A stretch of 64,000 bases of DNA. It comes from Paraburkholderia sp. BL25I1N1. Lineage in GTDB: Bacteria > Pseudomonadota > Gammaproteobacteria > Burkholderiales > Burkholderiaceae. Positions 46,801 through 55,118 of the stretch are shown here, one piece after another. The translations under genes and the position numbers were made by a program. Below the pieces are notes generated by a model. The model was given only the letters and a program-made list of their open reading frames with translations, had not been told where the DNA came from and did no database searches. Positions within the stretch are counted from its first letter, which is position 1, and every line of letters begins with the position of its first letter. Location: positions 1 through 64,000 of the forward strand of contig NZ_PVZB01000015.1 in NCBI RefSeq assembly GCF_003002025.1. The letters run 5' to 3'.

Positions 46801-47201
46801 CTTGCCGTCCGCTCATTGGCAGGCGGGATCGCATAAGGACTCGACGCGGCGTCCGACGGCGACCGCTCGAACGCTGCCGTGTCGGCGACCTGCGCATCAG
46901 CATCCATAGCGCCCTCGACGCCGCCCGCTCGCAACTGACGAATCTCGCCGCGCAACGCGACGATCTCCCGCTCGAGCCGCTCGACGCGCGCCGCCAGTTC
47001 GCCCGGAGGGTTCCAACTGTCAGTGGCGGCCGGGTTGGCCGCGGACGGCGTTGCGGCATCCACGGACTTCTTTTGCAGCAGACGCGAAAACGCAAAACCA
47101 GCCACCGCACCCAGCAATGCGCCGAGGCTGATCGAGAAATTGTTCGACAAGGCGGCCAGCATGCCGACCACCGCACCGAGCACAGTCAATATCACGCTCA
47201 T
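43812..47201 (-). CDS. DUF2339 polytopic membrane protein
   Basis: An 1129-residue inner-membrane protein, the usual large size for DUF2339. A short N-terminal membrane part (VILTVLGAVVGMLAAL) is followed by a cytoplasmic stretch with a coiled coil (ERLEREIVALRGEIRQL) and an Ala/Pro-rich linker to about residue 215. From there to the end some 25 or more hydrophobic segments follow, many with paired Trp and Arg. It is the first gene of the pair with DUF3999. The role is unknown; cell-envelope function is inferred from topology. Confidence 0.9.
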   Translation of the reverse strand: MSVILTVLGAVVGMLAALSNNFSISLGALLGAVAGFAFSRLLQKKSVDAATPSAANPAATDSWNPPGELAARVERLEREIVALRGEIRQLRAGGVEGAMDADAQVADTAAFERSPSDAASSPYAIPPANERTASPPPEAPAMRLATARSSTGAEAMASAAQHAASADGATAARGAADVSIALGVPGAASVAPAAQPVPATASAPPRGPGLAERIFKAGRDWLLGGNTVVRVGIVVLFFGIAFLLKYAADNSLLPIEFRLAGVALAATALIVLGWRIGERRGAYGLVLQGGGVGALYLTVFAATRLYHLLPAGAAFPLMVAICALSAFLAVRQNASSLAFMGSAGGFLAPILLSTGGGSHVMLFSYYALLNAGIFAIAWFKAWRPLNLLGFVFTFSIGAAWGAVAYRPELLASTEPFLILFFLMYVGIALLYAVRREIALKHYVDGTLVFGTPLVAIGLQAALMKNTGFGLAWSAVALAAFYLAIAGWLSRRRERLGMMFEAMLALAVIFATLAVPLAFTGPTTSATWAIEGAAISWLAVRQRRLSAFGFGLLLQLAAAGAYAVGMIAQTYDASVLPVLNGAYIASVLIALAGIFTGWRLHGRSEAGEWHVWMPRIGLVASVWGLSWWTLGGLSEIHAYVSTRPGLERGRYEAAAVALFAVLTAWLAHGARRALRWPLAELPALAFVPVLALLTAELFTLGMAPLSGYGWLVGALAALSVYGLLWRQQRDVSNIVLAPLHTLMFWTAGALAALEGYWALRAYVPEGAWSWSAWAYGFGVPLLLLAGAGHRLRWPVARFMRAYQVWAAAPLAVLLWAWSIASVTSDGSAAPLVWLPILNPLDVAQILAFVACAVWLRKLRALGVQWHPRAFDYLVLATLFLWFNALLLRTLHHRFHTAYDVGAVLASFSLQQVFLVGWSAFAFAGLWLARRDSIVRLCAIASTPLVLVMWIWTFFANLTQDGGAWARLPLLNPLDLVQAVVFALAAFWLARIHRLGVPIGEYRVPLQVAAGATGFVWLNAMLLRTLHHWTGVPYEFETMSHSMLVQASISVFWTVCALAMMIWATRRASRMFWFIGGALLAATVVKLFLFDLSHVTGIERIVSFIGIGLMLLLIGYFSPLPPKALVVESKQ

Positions 47202-47493
47202 CGCAGCCCTCTTTTTTATTGTGTTCTGTAGCGAGATTTATTCAATGATGCACCGATTAATCCGCGAGTATTACGCAACCGATACGACGAAAATCGGCGC
47301 GCAGAATACCATGCAAATCGCGCTTTCGAGCCAACAATGAAGTGAATGGCGCCTATGCAAAAATGCTTGATGATTTTTCCGACCGCACACAGCCGCGTAT
47401 CGGCGTCCGCTCACGGCAAGCGGCCAACCATGTCAAAATTCGCCGCCGGCCGTCGGGCCATCCCTCTCCCACATTTCATCCAAGGAAGTTGCA

Positions 47494-47781
47494 GTGGACA
47501 TCAACAAACAGGTCGCGGCCCTCACCGCTTCGGAACTTCAGACGGCCGGCGCGAGCCAGGCCACGGCGATTGCGGTCAGCGTGCTGCTGCGCCATCTGCG
47601 TTCGCCTGAGCTGGCGAAGCTGTTGTCGTCGGCGTTCGAAAACCATCAGGCGGTCATGCTGCAAACGCCGTGGCCCGAGCCAATGCTGCAGGCGTTCGAG
47701 TCGACCCGCCGGTTCCTCGAAGGCGCCGCGCAAGCGGACCTGCCCGGCACGCAAGCGCCTGCGCAAACGCCGGACGCCTGA
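47494..47781 (+). CDS. conserved hypothetical protein
   Basis: A 95-residue, mostly helical small protein, no signal or membrane segment, ending in a Pro/Ala/Gln-rich tail (GTQAPAQTPDA). The body (MDINKQVAALTASELQTAGA, SVLLRHLRSPELAKLLSSAF) looks like a compact soluble domain. Family not recognised. A ribosome binding site (AAGGAAG) lies about nine bases upstream. It is convergent with the esterase gene, 16 bases away. Confidence 0.65.
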   Translation: MDINKQVAALTASELQTAGASQATAIAVSVLLRHLRSPELAKLLSSAFENHQAVMLQTPWPEPMLQAFESTRRFLEGAAQADLPGTQAPAQTPDA

Positions 47782-47797
47782 GCGCGGCCGGGCTGTT

Positions 47798-48475
47798 TCA
47801 GGAAGACGCGAGCAGCGCGCGGAGCCAGGTGCGCAGCGCCGATATCTCTTCCGCGCATACCGAATGCGGCATCGGATACGTGCTCCAGTCGACCTTGCAG
47901 CCTCGCGTGATCGCAAAGTCGCGCGCGGCCTCCCCTAACGGGATCGGCAACACGTCGTCATACATGCCATGCGCGGCAAAGATAGGCGTGCCACGGTTCG
48001 CGGCGCTAAAACGGCTGTCGATAAAGCCCGGCGACGGCACATACCCCGACAACACGATCAAACCGGCAAGCGTCTCGGGATGCGTCAGCCCCGCCGAATA
48101 GGTCATCGCCCCACCTTGCGAAAAACCCGCGAGAAAGATGTTCGAAGTGGGAATGCCGCGCCGGTTCTGCGCGTCGATCAATTGCCGCACGGTTGCGCAA
48201 GACGATTCGATACCCGCTTCGTCAATCTGCTCATTGATGTTCTGAAACGAGCGGATGTCATACCACGCGCGCATCACGTAGCCGTTGTTCGCGGTAACGG
48301 CAATCTCCGGCGCGTTGGGAAACACGAAGCGCACGGCAGGCGCATTGCCAAGACGCAGTTCGGGCACGAGCGGCACGAAGTCGTTGGCATCGGCGCCGAG
48401 ACCGTGCATCAGGATCACGGCAAACGTGGGATTCGGCGCGCTTTCAATTTCAATGGTGGGCGGTTGCTCGGTCAT
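47798..48475 (-). CDS. alpha/beta hydrolase, carboxylesterase/phospholipase family
   Basis: A 225-residue soluble serine esterase of the EstB/acyl-protein thioesterase type. The oxyanion stretch is LMHGLGADANDFV (residues 22-34), the nucleophile Ser119 in GFSQGG, the acid Asp173 in HGMYDDVLP and the base His204 in PMPHSV. Length matches the family. Substrates of relatives are short-chain esters, lysophospholipids or acyl-proteins; none can be chosen here. It is a single-gene unit. Confidence 0.9.
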   Translation of the reverse strand: MTEQPPTIEIESAPNPTFAVILMHGLGADANDFVPLVPELRLGNAPAVRFVFPNAPEIAVTANNGYVMRAWYDIRSFQNINEQIDEAGIESSCATVRQLIDAQNRRGIPTSNIFLAGFSQGGAMTYSAGLTHPETLAGLIVLSGYVPSPGFIDSRFSAANRGTPIFAAHGMYDDVLPIPLGEAARDFAITRGCKVDWSTYPMPHSVCAEEISALRTWLRALLASS

Positions 48476-48570
48476 GTATCGCGATTACCCGGTTTCAGAA
48501 AACGGTCAGAGGATCGGAAAGAGTACCAGCAGGATATACCGGCAGGCGAGACAAGGCGCCCCTGGCATCT

Positions 48571-49539
48571 TCAAAGCCTGTCCCCTCCCGCCTCGGCCCG
48601 CGACCCCGCGCGCCCGCGTCCGGCCCGACTCCGCGCCGGCGCCACGACCTCGGCGAGCAGTTCCTCATGCAGTTCCCGCAAGACCTCGACAAACGCCGAC
48701 GCCAGCCGCTCCCGCGGTCTGTGCGGAGGAAACAGCAGATAGGTCTGAAAGCGCGTGGCCGGCAGGAATGGGCGAATCACGATTTCCGGCCCGGCGAAGT
48801 CGCGCGCGACGATGGGATGCGCGAGGGTCACGCCCATGCCGTGGCGGACCATCTCGCAGCACATCGCCGCGTATTGCGCCTCGATCGACATGACCCGCTG
48901 CACGCCCGCGCGCTGGAACACCTCGTCCATCAAGGTGCGCGTGCCGTCGCCGTGACACAGCGAAATGAAGGGCTCGCCTTCCAGATCCTCCGGCTTGATA
49001 CTGCGCTTCGCCGCCAACCGATGCGCCGCCGGCATCACGCAAACGGCAGCCACGTCCGATAGCTGTTCGACCTCGCAATCGGATGCCTCGCTGACATACA
49101 CCGCCACACCCAGGTCGCAGAACTGCGAGGCCGTCCAATGATTGACCGTGCCCGACGTATTCACGTGCAGCGACACGGTGACATCCGGAAACCGCGCGAC
49201 AAAACGCTTGATGGCGTGCGGCACCAGCGTCATGCCTGCGGAAGGCATCGCCGCGATGCGCAGACGTCCGCTGCCGAGATTGCGAATCTGCGCCGCGGCA
49301 TTCGCGAGGCCCTGCAAGCCGACAAACGCGCGCTCCACTTCGCGAAAGAACGCTTCGCCCTCGCTCGTGGGAATCAGCCGCACGCCGCTGCGCTGAAAGA
49401 GTTGCAGCCCCGTGTCGCGCTCGAGTTGCGCGATCAGACGGCTCACGTTCGGCTGCGACGTGAAGAGCGCCTTTGCGGCGGCGGTCATCGACCCCGACAC
49501 CATCACCGCGCGAAACGCCTCGATGTGCTTGAGATTCAT
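48571..49539 (-). CDS. LysR family transcriptional regulator
   Basis: A 322-residue LysR regulator. The N-terminal winged helix-turn-helix is MNLKHIEAFRAVMVSGSMT followed by KALFTSQPNVSRLIAQLE. A periplasmic-binding-like effector domain runs from about residue 90 to 295, and a basic, Arg/Ala/Gly-rich tail ends the protein. It is divergent from the PotD-type ABC operon with about 157 bases between the starts, the common layout for control of a neighbour. The effector may be the imported amine or amino acid or an oxidation product. Confidence 0.9.
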   Translation of the reverse strand: MNLKHIEAFRAVMVSGSMTAAAKALFTSQPNVSRLIAQLERDTGLQLFQRSGVRLIPTSEGEAFFREVERAFVGLQGLANAAAQIRNLGSGRLRIAAMPSAGMTLVPHAIKRFVARFPDVTVSLHVNTSGTVNHWTASQFCDLGVAVYVSEASDCEVEQLSDVAAVCVMPAAHRLAAKRSIKPEDLEGEPFISLCHGDGTRTLMDEVFQRAGVQRVMSIEAQYAAMCCEMVRHGMGVTLAHPIVARDFAGPEIVIRPFLPATRFQTYLLFPPHRPRERLASAFVEVLRELHEELLAEVVAPARSRAGRGRAGSRAEAGGDRL

Positions 49540-49696
49540 CCGTATTCTCCCTTAGACGACACCTTTCAATCCATATCATCCATGCATGGATAGGTATTTT
49601 ATTCGTATTGGACGGCATGACTAGCCGGCGCGACACTGCATTCCAACGACGGGCAGCGAAGCCCGCGTCCCCACACCGGAACTGGAGATCGTCGTC

Positions 49697-50764
49697 ATGA
49701 AAAGAGCGTTGCATCGCCGCCTGTCCGCCTCGTCCCACCCCGCCTTCGCGGCGCTTCTCGCCGCTTCCACCCTCGCCGCTCCGCTCCTCGCGCAGGCCGA
49801 CACCACGCTCTATGTCGCCAACGTCGGCGGCTCGAACGAGCAGCTCTACCGGCAGAAGATCATCCCGCCGTTCGAGAAGGCGCATAACGTCAAGATCGTC
49901 TACGTCGCCGGCAATTCGAGCGATACGCTTGCCAAGCTGCAGGCGCAGAAAGGCCATCAGCAGATCAACGTCGCGGTGATGGACGACGGCCCCATGTACC
50001 AGGCGATGCAGCTCAACCTGTGCGCGAAGCTCGACGACGCGCCCGTGATGAAGGACGTCTACCCACTCGCGAAGATCGGGCCGAGCGCGATCGGCGTCGG
50101 CATGGTGGCGACCGGCATCGGCTATAACGAGGAGGCCTTCAAGAAGGCCGGCCTGCCGCCGCCCGACTCGTGGAAGGCGCTCACCGACAGCCGCATCAAG
50201 GGCAAACTCGGCGTGCCGCCGATCACCAATACCTACGGCCTGCATACGCTCGTGATGCTCGCGCGTCTTTCCGGCGGTGGCGAAAAGAACATCGACCCCG
50301 GCTTCGCCGCGATGACCAAACAGGTCGCGCCGAACGTGCTGTCCTGGGCGCCGACGCCCGGCGAGATGGACGGCCAGATGCAGTCCGGCGACGTGATCCT
50401 CGCGCCATACGGCAGCGGCCGCGCGGTCGCCTTGCAGAACACCGGCTTCCCGCTCAAGTTCATTTACCCGAAGGAAGGCGCGGTCGCCTTGCAGGTGGCG
50501 GCGTGCGCGATTGCGGAGAACGCGCAGCCGCAGTTGTCGCAGCAGTTCGTGCAATACCTGTTGAGCCCGGAAGTGCAGGTCTTGCAGGCCCAAGGCATCG
50601 GACTGGGTCCGGTCAACAAGACCGTCAAGCTCACGCCTGAGATCGCCGCGCGCGTGCCCTACGGTCCCGAGCAGATTTCGAAGCTGACCGCGATGGACTG
50701 GACCACGATCAATCAGCACCGGACCGAATGGACCGAGCGCTGGAACCGTTCGGTCGAACGCTGA
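49697..50764 (+). CDS. ABC transporter substrate-binding protein, PotD type
   Basis: A 355-residue periplasmic binding protein. Residues 1-35 form a signal peptide ending in LLAQAD. The body has the two-lobe fold of the spermidine/putrescine and iron-type extracellular families (TTLYVANVGGSNEQLYRQKI, VAVMDDGPMYQAM, GDVILAPYGSGRAVAL). It opens a nine-gene operon with importer and oxidase genes. Substrate most likely a polyamine, opine or amino-acid derivative; the sequence alone does not decide. Confidence 0.88.
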   Translation: MKRALHRRLSASSHPAFAALLAASTLAAPLLAQADTTLYVANVGGSNEQLYRQKIIPPFEKAHNVKIVYVAGNSSDTLAKLQAQKGHQQINVAVMDDGPMYQAMQLNLCAKLDDAPVMKDVYPLAKIGPSAIGVGMVATGIGYNEEAFKKAGLPPPDSWKALTDSRIKGKLGVPPITNTYGLHTLVMLARLSGGGEKNIDPGFAAMTKQVAPNVLSWAPTPGEMDGQMQSGDVILAPYGSGRAVALQNTGFPLKFIYPKEGAVALQVAACAIAENAQPQLSQQFVQYLLSPEVQVLQAQGIGLGPVNKTVKLTPEIAARVPYGPEQISKLTAMDWTTINQHRTEWTERWNRSVER

Positions 50765-50844
50765 AATGCGGCACCTAGTACGGCACTTCAGCGGCACCAG
50801 CGGGTTCCTCGCGCGACGCGCGATCTGATGAAGGAGCGAGGCGC

Positions 50845-51924
50845 ATGGCCTTCCTGACTCTGCAAGGCATCTCGAAACGCTACGGCGATTTTACGGCGGT
50901 CGATCAACTCGATCTCGCGGTCGAACGCGGCGAATTGCTGTCGCTGCTCGGACCCTCCGGCTGCGGCAAGACCACCACGCTGCAAATGGTCGCGGGCTTC
51001 GTCACGCCGACCACCGGCCGCATTCTGCTCGATGGCCGCGACATCACCAGCGAACGTCCCGAGAAGCGCGGCATCGGCGTGGTGTTCCAGAGCTATGCGC
51101 TGTTTCCGCACATGACGGTGGCGGCCAACGTCGGCTTCGGGCTGGAGATGCGCAAGGTCAAACGCAAGGAGCGCGACGAGCGCGTCGCCGAAGCGCTTTC
51201 CCTCGTGCGCCTGAAAGGCCTCGGGCACCGCTATCCGAAGGAACTGTCGGGTGGCCAGCGTCAGCGTGTGGCGATTGCGCGCGCCATCGCCATGCAGCCG
51301 GAACTGCTGCTGCTCGACGAGCCGATGTCCAATCTCGACGCCAAGCTGCGAGAAGAGATGCACATCGAACTGCGCGCGATCCAGAAGCGCCTCGGCATCA
51401 CGACGATTCTCGTCACGCACGATCAGGTCGAAGCGATGACCATGAGCGACCGCATCGCGGTGATGCATCGCGGCGCGATTGCGCAACTCAGCACGCCGTA
51501 CGACGCGTACGAGCGCCCCGCCACGCCGTTTGCCTCGACGTTCCTCGGCCGCACCAACGCGCTTTCGGGCGAGGTGCTGCGCCGCAATCCGCGCTGCGCG
51601 GAAGTCGCCGTGGCCGGCACGACGCTGCATGTGCCGCACGAAGGCCGTCATGTCGACGGCACGGTGAACGTTTATATCCGCCCGGAAAAGGTTCATCTGG
51701 CCAATGGCGAGGCGCGCCTGCGCGGCCGCATCGCGACGCGCGTGTTCGTCGGCAATCAGTGGCTGCTCGAAGTGGACACCGAACTCGGCAAGCTGCGCGT
51801 CGCGCAGCCGAACCACGGCGCGCCGCCGCCCGAGGAAGGCCACGAAGTCGGCCTCGCATGGACCGACGACGATCTGCGCGTGCTCACGCAAGACACTCCG
51901 GAGAGCGCTCATGGCCACGCTTGA
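50845..51924 (+). CDS. ABC transporter ATP-binding protein
   Basis: A 359-residue importer ATPase. Walker A is GPSGCGKTT (about residue 36), the Q-loop VFQSYALFPHMTV, the ABC signature LSGGQRQRVAIARA, Walker B LLLLDEPMSNLD and the switch VTHDQVEA. A C-terminal TOBE domain (residues about 280-345) is typical of the PotA/FbpC group. The next gene starts inside its 3-prime end. Confidence 0.95.
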   Translation: MAFLTLQGISKRYGDFTAVDQLDLAVERGELLSLLGPSGCGKTTTLQMVAGFVTPTTGRILLDGRDITSERPEKRGIGVVFQSYALFPHMTVAANVGFGLEMRKVKRKERDERVAEALSLVRLKGLGHRYPKELSGGQRQRVAIARAIAMQPELLLLDEPMSNLDAKLREEMHIELRAIQKRLGITTILVTHDQVEAMTMSDRIAVMHRGAIAQLSTPYDAYERPATPFASTFLGRTNALSGEVLRRNPRCAEVAVAGTTLHVPHEGRHVDGTVNVYIRPEKVHLANGEARLRGRIATRVFVGNQWLLEVDTELGKLRVAQPNHGAPPPEEGHEVGLAWTDDDLRVLTQDTPESAHGHA

Positions 51925-52783
51925 CGACGCCCGTCCTGGCGCCGCGCCGTGGCTGCTGTCGGGGCCCGCGCTGCTGCTGTTCGTCGGCCTGTTGCTGGTG
52001 CCGCTGCTGCTCACGCTGATGCTGTCGTTCCGCGTGTTCAGCGATACGGCCGGCGTCACGGCCGCCTATACGTTCGCGAACTATTGGGAAGTGGTTAGCG
52101 ATCCGTACTACGGCACGATCTTTCTGCGCACCACCGGCCTCGCCTTCGCCGTCACGCTATTGTCCATCGTGCTCGGCGTGCCGGAGACCATCGTGCTCGC
52201 GCGCATGAAGCGTCCATGGCAGTCGCTGTGTCTGCTGGTCGTGCTCGGTCCGCTGCTCATCTCCGTGGTGGTGCGCACGCTCGGCTGGCAGATCCTGCTC
52301 GGCAACAACGGCGTACTGAACAACTTGCTCCAGGCGCTGCATGTGACGGACGAACCCATCCGTCTCGTCTTCACCATGACGGGCATGATCATCGCGCTCA
52401 CGCATGTGCTGGTGCCCTTCATGGTGATGTCGGTGTGGGCGACCATGCAGAAACTCGACCCGCAAGTGGAATGGGCCGGCCGCTCGCTCGGCGGCTCGCC
52501 GTTCGCGGTGTTTCGCCGCGTAGTGCTGCCGCAGATCATGCCGGGCGTGCTGTCGGGCTCGATCATCGTATTCGCCTTGTCGGCATCGGCGTTCGCCACG
52601 CCGGCGCTGATCGGCGGCCGGCGCCTCAAGGTGGTCGCCACCGCCGCTTACGACGAGTTCCTCGGCACGCTCAACTGGCCGCTCGGCGCGAGCATCGCCG
52701 TGCTGCTGCTGATCGCCAACGTGGCGATCGTGATGGGCTGCAGCCGCCTCGCCGAGCGCCGCTTTCAGCACATCTTCGATTGA
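51911..52783 (+). CDS. ABC transporter permease (PotB type)
   Basis: A 290-residue inner-membrane permease with about six helices and the EAA-type loop (EWAGRSLGGSPFAVFRRVVLPQIMPG) that contacts the ATPase. It starts 14 bases before the ATPase gene ends, which indicates coupled translation. The longer open frame upstream is a shadow of the ATPase gene. Pairs with the following permease. Confidence 0.92.
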   Translation: MATLDDARPGAAPWLLSGPALLLFVGLLLVPLLLTLMLSFRVFSDTAGVTAAYTFANYWEVVSDPYYGTIFLRTTGLAFAVTLLSIVLGVPETIVLARMKRPWQSLCLLVVLGPLLISVVVRTLGWQILLGNNGVLNNLLQALHVTDEPIRLVFTMTGMIIALTHVLVPFMVMSVWATMQKLDPQVEWAGRSLGGSPFAVFRRVVLPQIMPGVLSGSIIVFALSASAFATPALIGGRRLKVVATAAYDEFLGTLNWPLGASIAVLLLIANVAIVMGCSRLAERRFQHIFD

Positions 52784-52799
52784 GCGGGAGACAGCGATC

Positions 52800-53597
52800 A
52801 TGAAACAGAACGGCATTCTCGGGCTCGTCTACAACGCGTTCTTTCTGACCTTCATCCTCGCGCCGCTCGTGGTGGTGGTGATGGTGGCCTTCACCGACAA
52901 GGGCTTCATCTCGATGCCTTTCGATGGCGCGTCGCTGCGCTGGTTCCGCGCGATCATCGAAAACGGCGACATCGTCGCGGCGTTCTGGCTGTCGGTGCGG
53001 CTCGCGTTCGCGGCGGCGAGCATCGGCGTGCTGCTCGCGGTGCCCGCCGCGCTGGCGATCGCGCGCTATCGCTTCCCGGGCCGCGCCGCGCTCACCAGTT
53101 TCTTCCTCTCGCCGATGATGATCCCTGCAGTCGTGCTCGGCATCGCGTTCCTGCGCTTTCTGTCGCTGCTGCATCTGTCGGGATCGTTCTGGTCGCTGGT
53201 CTGCGCGCACGTGATCATCGTGCTGCCGTATGCGTTGCGGCTCGCGCTGTCGTCGGCCGTCGGGCTCGATCGCGATGCCGAGCGCGCCGCGCTCTCCTGC
53301 GGCGCGAGCCGCTTCACCGCGTTTCGCCGCGTGGTCCTGCCGATGATCCGCACCGGCGTGGCGGGCGGCTGGGTGCTCTCGTTCATCCAGAGTTTCGACG
53401 AACTGACCATGACCATCTTCGTCGCAACGCCCGGCACGACCACGCTGCCCGTCGCCATGTACAACCAGATCGCGCAGACGATCGATCCGCTGGTCGCTTC
53501 GGTGTCGGCGGTGCTGATCGTCGGCACGGTCCTCCTGATGATCCTGCTCGACCGCATGGTCGGACTGGATCGCATTCTGATCGGAGAAACCCGATGA
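52800..53597 (+). CDS. ABC transporter permease (PotC type)
   Basis: A 265-residue second permease with about six helices. The coupling loop is AERAALSCGASRFTAFRRVVLPMI. It follows the first permease after 16 bases, with AGCGGGAGA as a probable ribosome binding site. Its stop overlaps the next start by four bases. Confidence 0.92.
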   Translation: MKQNGILGLVYNAFFLTFILAPLVVVVMVAFTDKGFISMPFDGASLRWFRAIIENGDIVAAFWLSVRLAFAAASIGVLLAVPAALAIARYRFPGRAALTSFFLSPMMIPAVVLGIAFLRFLSLLHLSGSFWSLVCAHVIIVLPYALRLALSSAVGLDRDAERAALSCGASRFTAFRRVVLPMIRTGVAGGWVLSFIQSFDELTMTIFVATPGTTTLPVAMYNQIAQTIDPLVASVSAVLIVGTVLLMILLDRMVGLDRILIGETR

Positions 53598-54730
53598 CAT
53601 TGACTAGCACCGCCAGCCCCGACGTGCTGGTGCTCGGCGGCGGCCTCGTCGGTTCGGCCGTGGCCTACGGGCTCGCCCGCGAAGGCGCGCGCGTCACCGT
53701 GCTCGACGAGGACGACGGCGGCCTGCGCGCGTCGCGCGGCAATTTCGGCCTCGTCTGGATTCAGGGCAAGGGCTACGGCCTTTCGCCTTATGCGCGCTGG
53801 TCGCGCAGTTCGGCCACGCGCTGGCCGGGACTCGCGCAGGCACTGCTGGACGAAACCGGCGTGGACGTGGCGTTGCGCCAGCCGGGCGGCTTTCACTTTT
53901 GCTTCAACGACAACGAACTCGCCGAACGCGACAAGCGCCTCTCGACGCTGCAAGCCGAATTGGGCGATTACCCCTACCAGATGCTCGATGCCGCCGAAGT
54001 CCGCGCGCGTATTCCGCACATCGGCCCGGCGGTGATCGGCGCGAGCTATTCGCCGATGGACGGTCACGTCAATCCGCTCAAGCTGCTGCGCGGCCTGCAT
54101 ACCGCCATGCAGGCGCGGGGCGTGCGGCTCGTGTCGGGCGAACGCGCCGAGCGCATCGAGCCGCAAGCACAGGGCTTCGTCGTGCACGGCAGACGCGGGA
54201 CGTATCGCGCGGCGCGCGTGGTGCTCGCTGCGGGACTCGGCAATCGCGCGCTCGCGCCGTTCGTCGGACTCGACGCACCGGTCGCGCCCAATCGCGGGCA
54301 AGTGCTGGTGAGCGAACGCGTCGCGCGCTTTCTCGACTATCCGACGCTCAACGTGCGCCAGACCGATGAGGGCAGCGTGCAGTTCGGCGATTCCATGGAA
54401 GAAGTCGGCTTCAACGATTTCACCACCACGCACGTGCTGACCGACATCGCCCGGCGTGGCGTGCGCGCCTTTCCGATGTTGCAGCACGTACGGCTCGTGC
54501 GCATGTGGGCCGCGTTGCGCGTCTACAGCCCCGACGGCTTTCCGATCTACGACCACTCCGCGGCGCACCCCGGCGCGTTCGTCGTGACCTGCCATAGCGG
54601 CGTGACGCTGGCGGCCGCGCATGCGCTGCGCGTCGCGCCGTGGATCATGGGCGCGCCGATGCCCGACGAACTGCCCCATTTTTCCGCGCGCCGCTTCGAG
54701 CACGCCGGTGAACTGACTCCCGCTCATTGA
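53594..54730 (+). CDS. FAD-dependent oxidoreductase, DadA-like
   Basis: A 378-residue flavoenzyme of the glycine oxidase/D-amino acid dehydrogenase family. It opens with the dinucleotide-binding VLVLGGGLVGSAVAYGLAREGARVTVLDED (about residues 11-40) and closes with the expected FAD-contacting end (FVVTCHSGVTLAAAHA). It probably oxidises a C-N bond of the imported substrate. The ATGA overlap with the permease gene ties it to the importer. Two oxidases of this class occur in the operon, perhaps as subunits or for different steps. Confidence 0.87.
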   Translation: MTLTSTASPDVLVLGGGLVGSAVAYGLAREGARVTVLDEDDGGLRASRGNFGLVWIQGKGYGLSPYARWSRSSATRWPGLAQALLDETGVDVALRQPGGFHFCFNDNELAERDKRLSTLQAELGDYPYQMLDAAEVRARIPHIGPAVIGASYSPMDGHVNPLKLLRGLHTAMQARGVRLVSGERAERIEPQAQGFVVHGRRGTYRAARVVLAAGLGNRALAPFVGLDAPVAPNRGQVLVSERVARFLDYPTLNVRQTDEGSVQFGDSMEEVGFNDFTTTHVLTDIARRGVRAFPMLQHVRLVRMWAALRVYSPDGFPIYDHSAAHPGAFVVTCHSGVTLAAAHALRVAPWIMGAPMPDELPHFSARRFEHAGELTPAH

Positions 54731-54737
54731 ATCCGAC

Positions 54738-55118
54738 ATGACTACCCAATCGACTCACACGCTTTTCAAGCCGCTGCCGGGCGCGCAAGGCTCGGCCGCC
54801 ACGCACGTCGACATCTGGTTCAACGACCGGCCGTTGTCCGTGCCGGGCGGTTGCTCGGTCGCGGCGGCCTTGCTTGCGGCGGGCGTATCGCGCTTTCGCG
54901 CGACGCCCGTCTCCGGCGCAGCGCGCGCGCCCTTCTGCATGATGGGCGCGTGCTTCGACTGCCTCGTCGAGATCGACGGCATGCCGAGCCGTCAGGCCTG
55001 CATGGTCGAAGTCAAAGCCGGCATGCGCATCCGCTCGCAGGAAGGCGCGCGCGATCTGCCGCCGTTGGGCGCGACTGCGCCGACCGACGCACCGCTGGAG
55101 AACGCCCATGAGCGCTGA
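54738..55118 (+). CDS. 2Fe-2S binding protein, HcnA-like
   Basis: A 126-residue ferredoxin-like subunit. The cluster site is AFCMMGACFDCLVEIDG with a later RQAC, giving the four cysteines of a plant-type [2Fe-2S] domain (Fer2_4). It resembles the alpha subunit of opine, sarcosine and hydrogen cyanide synthase-type complexes (HcnA, OoxA part). It overlaps the next gene by 11 bases. Likely passes electrons between the two flavoproteins of the complex. Confidence 0.85.
   Translation: MTTQSTHTLFKPLPGAQGSAATHVDIWFNDRPLSVPGGCSVAAALLAAGVSRFRATPVSGAARAPFCMMGACFDCLVEIDGMPSRQACMVEVKAGMRIRSQEGARDLPPLGATAPTDAPLENAHER

Noticed and set aside
48665-50797. 710-codon minus frame opposite the substrate-binding protein
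   Set aside because: Shadow frame covering the LysR and SBP genes; the LysR protein is in a different frame.
53066-54739. 557-codon minus frame under permease and oxidase genes
   Set aside because: Shadow of the operon; no recognisable protein and no promoter context.
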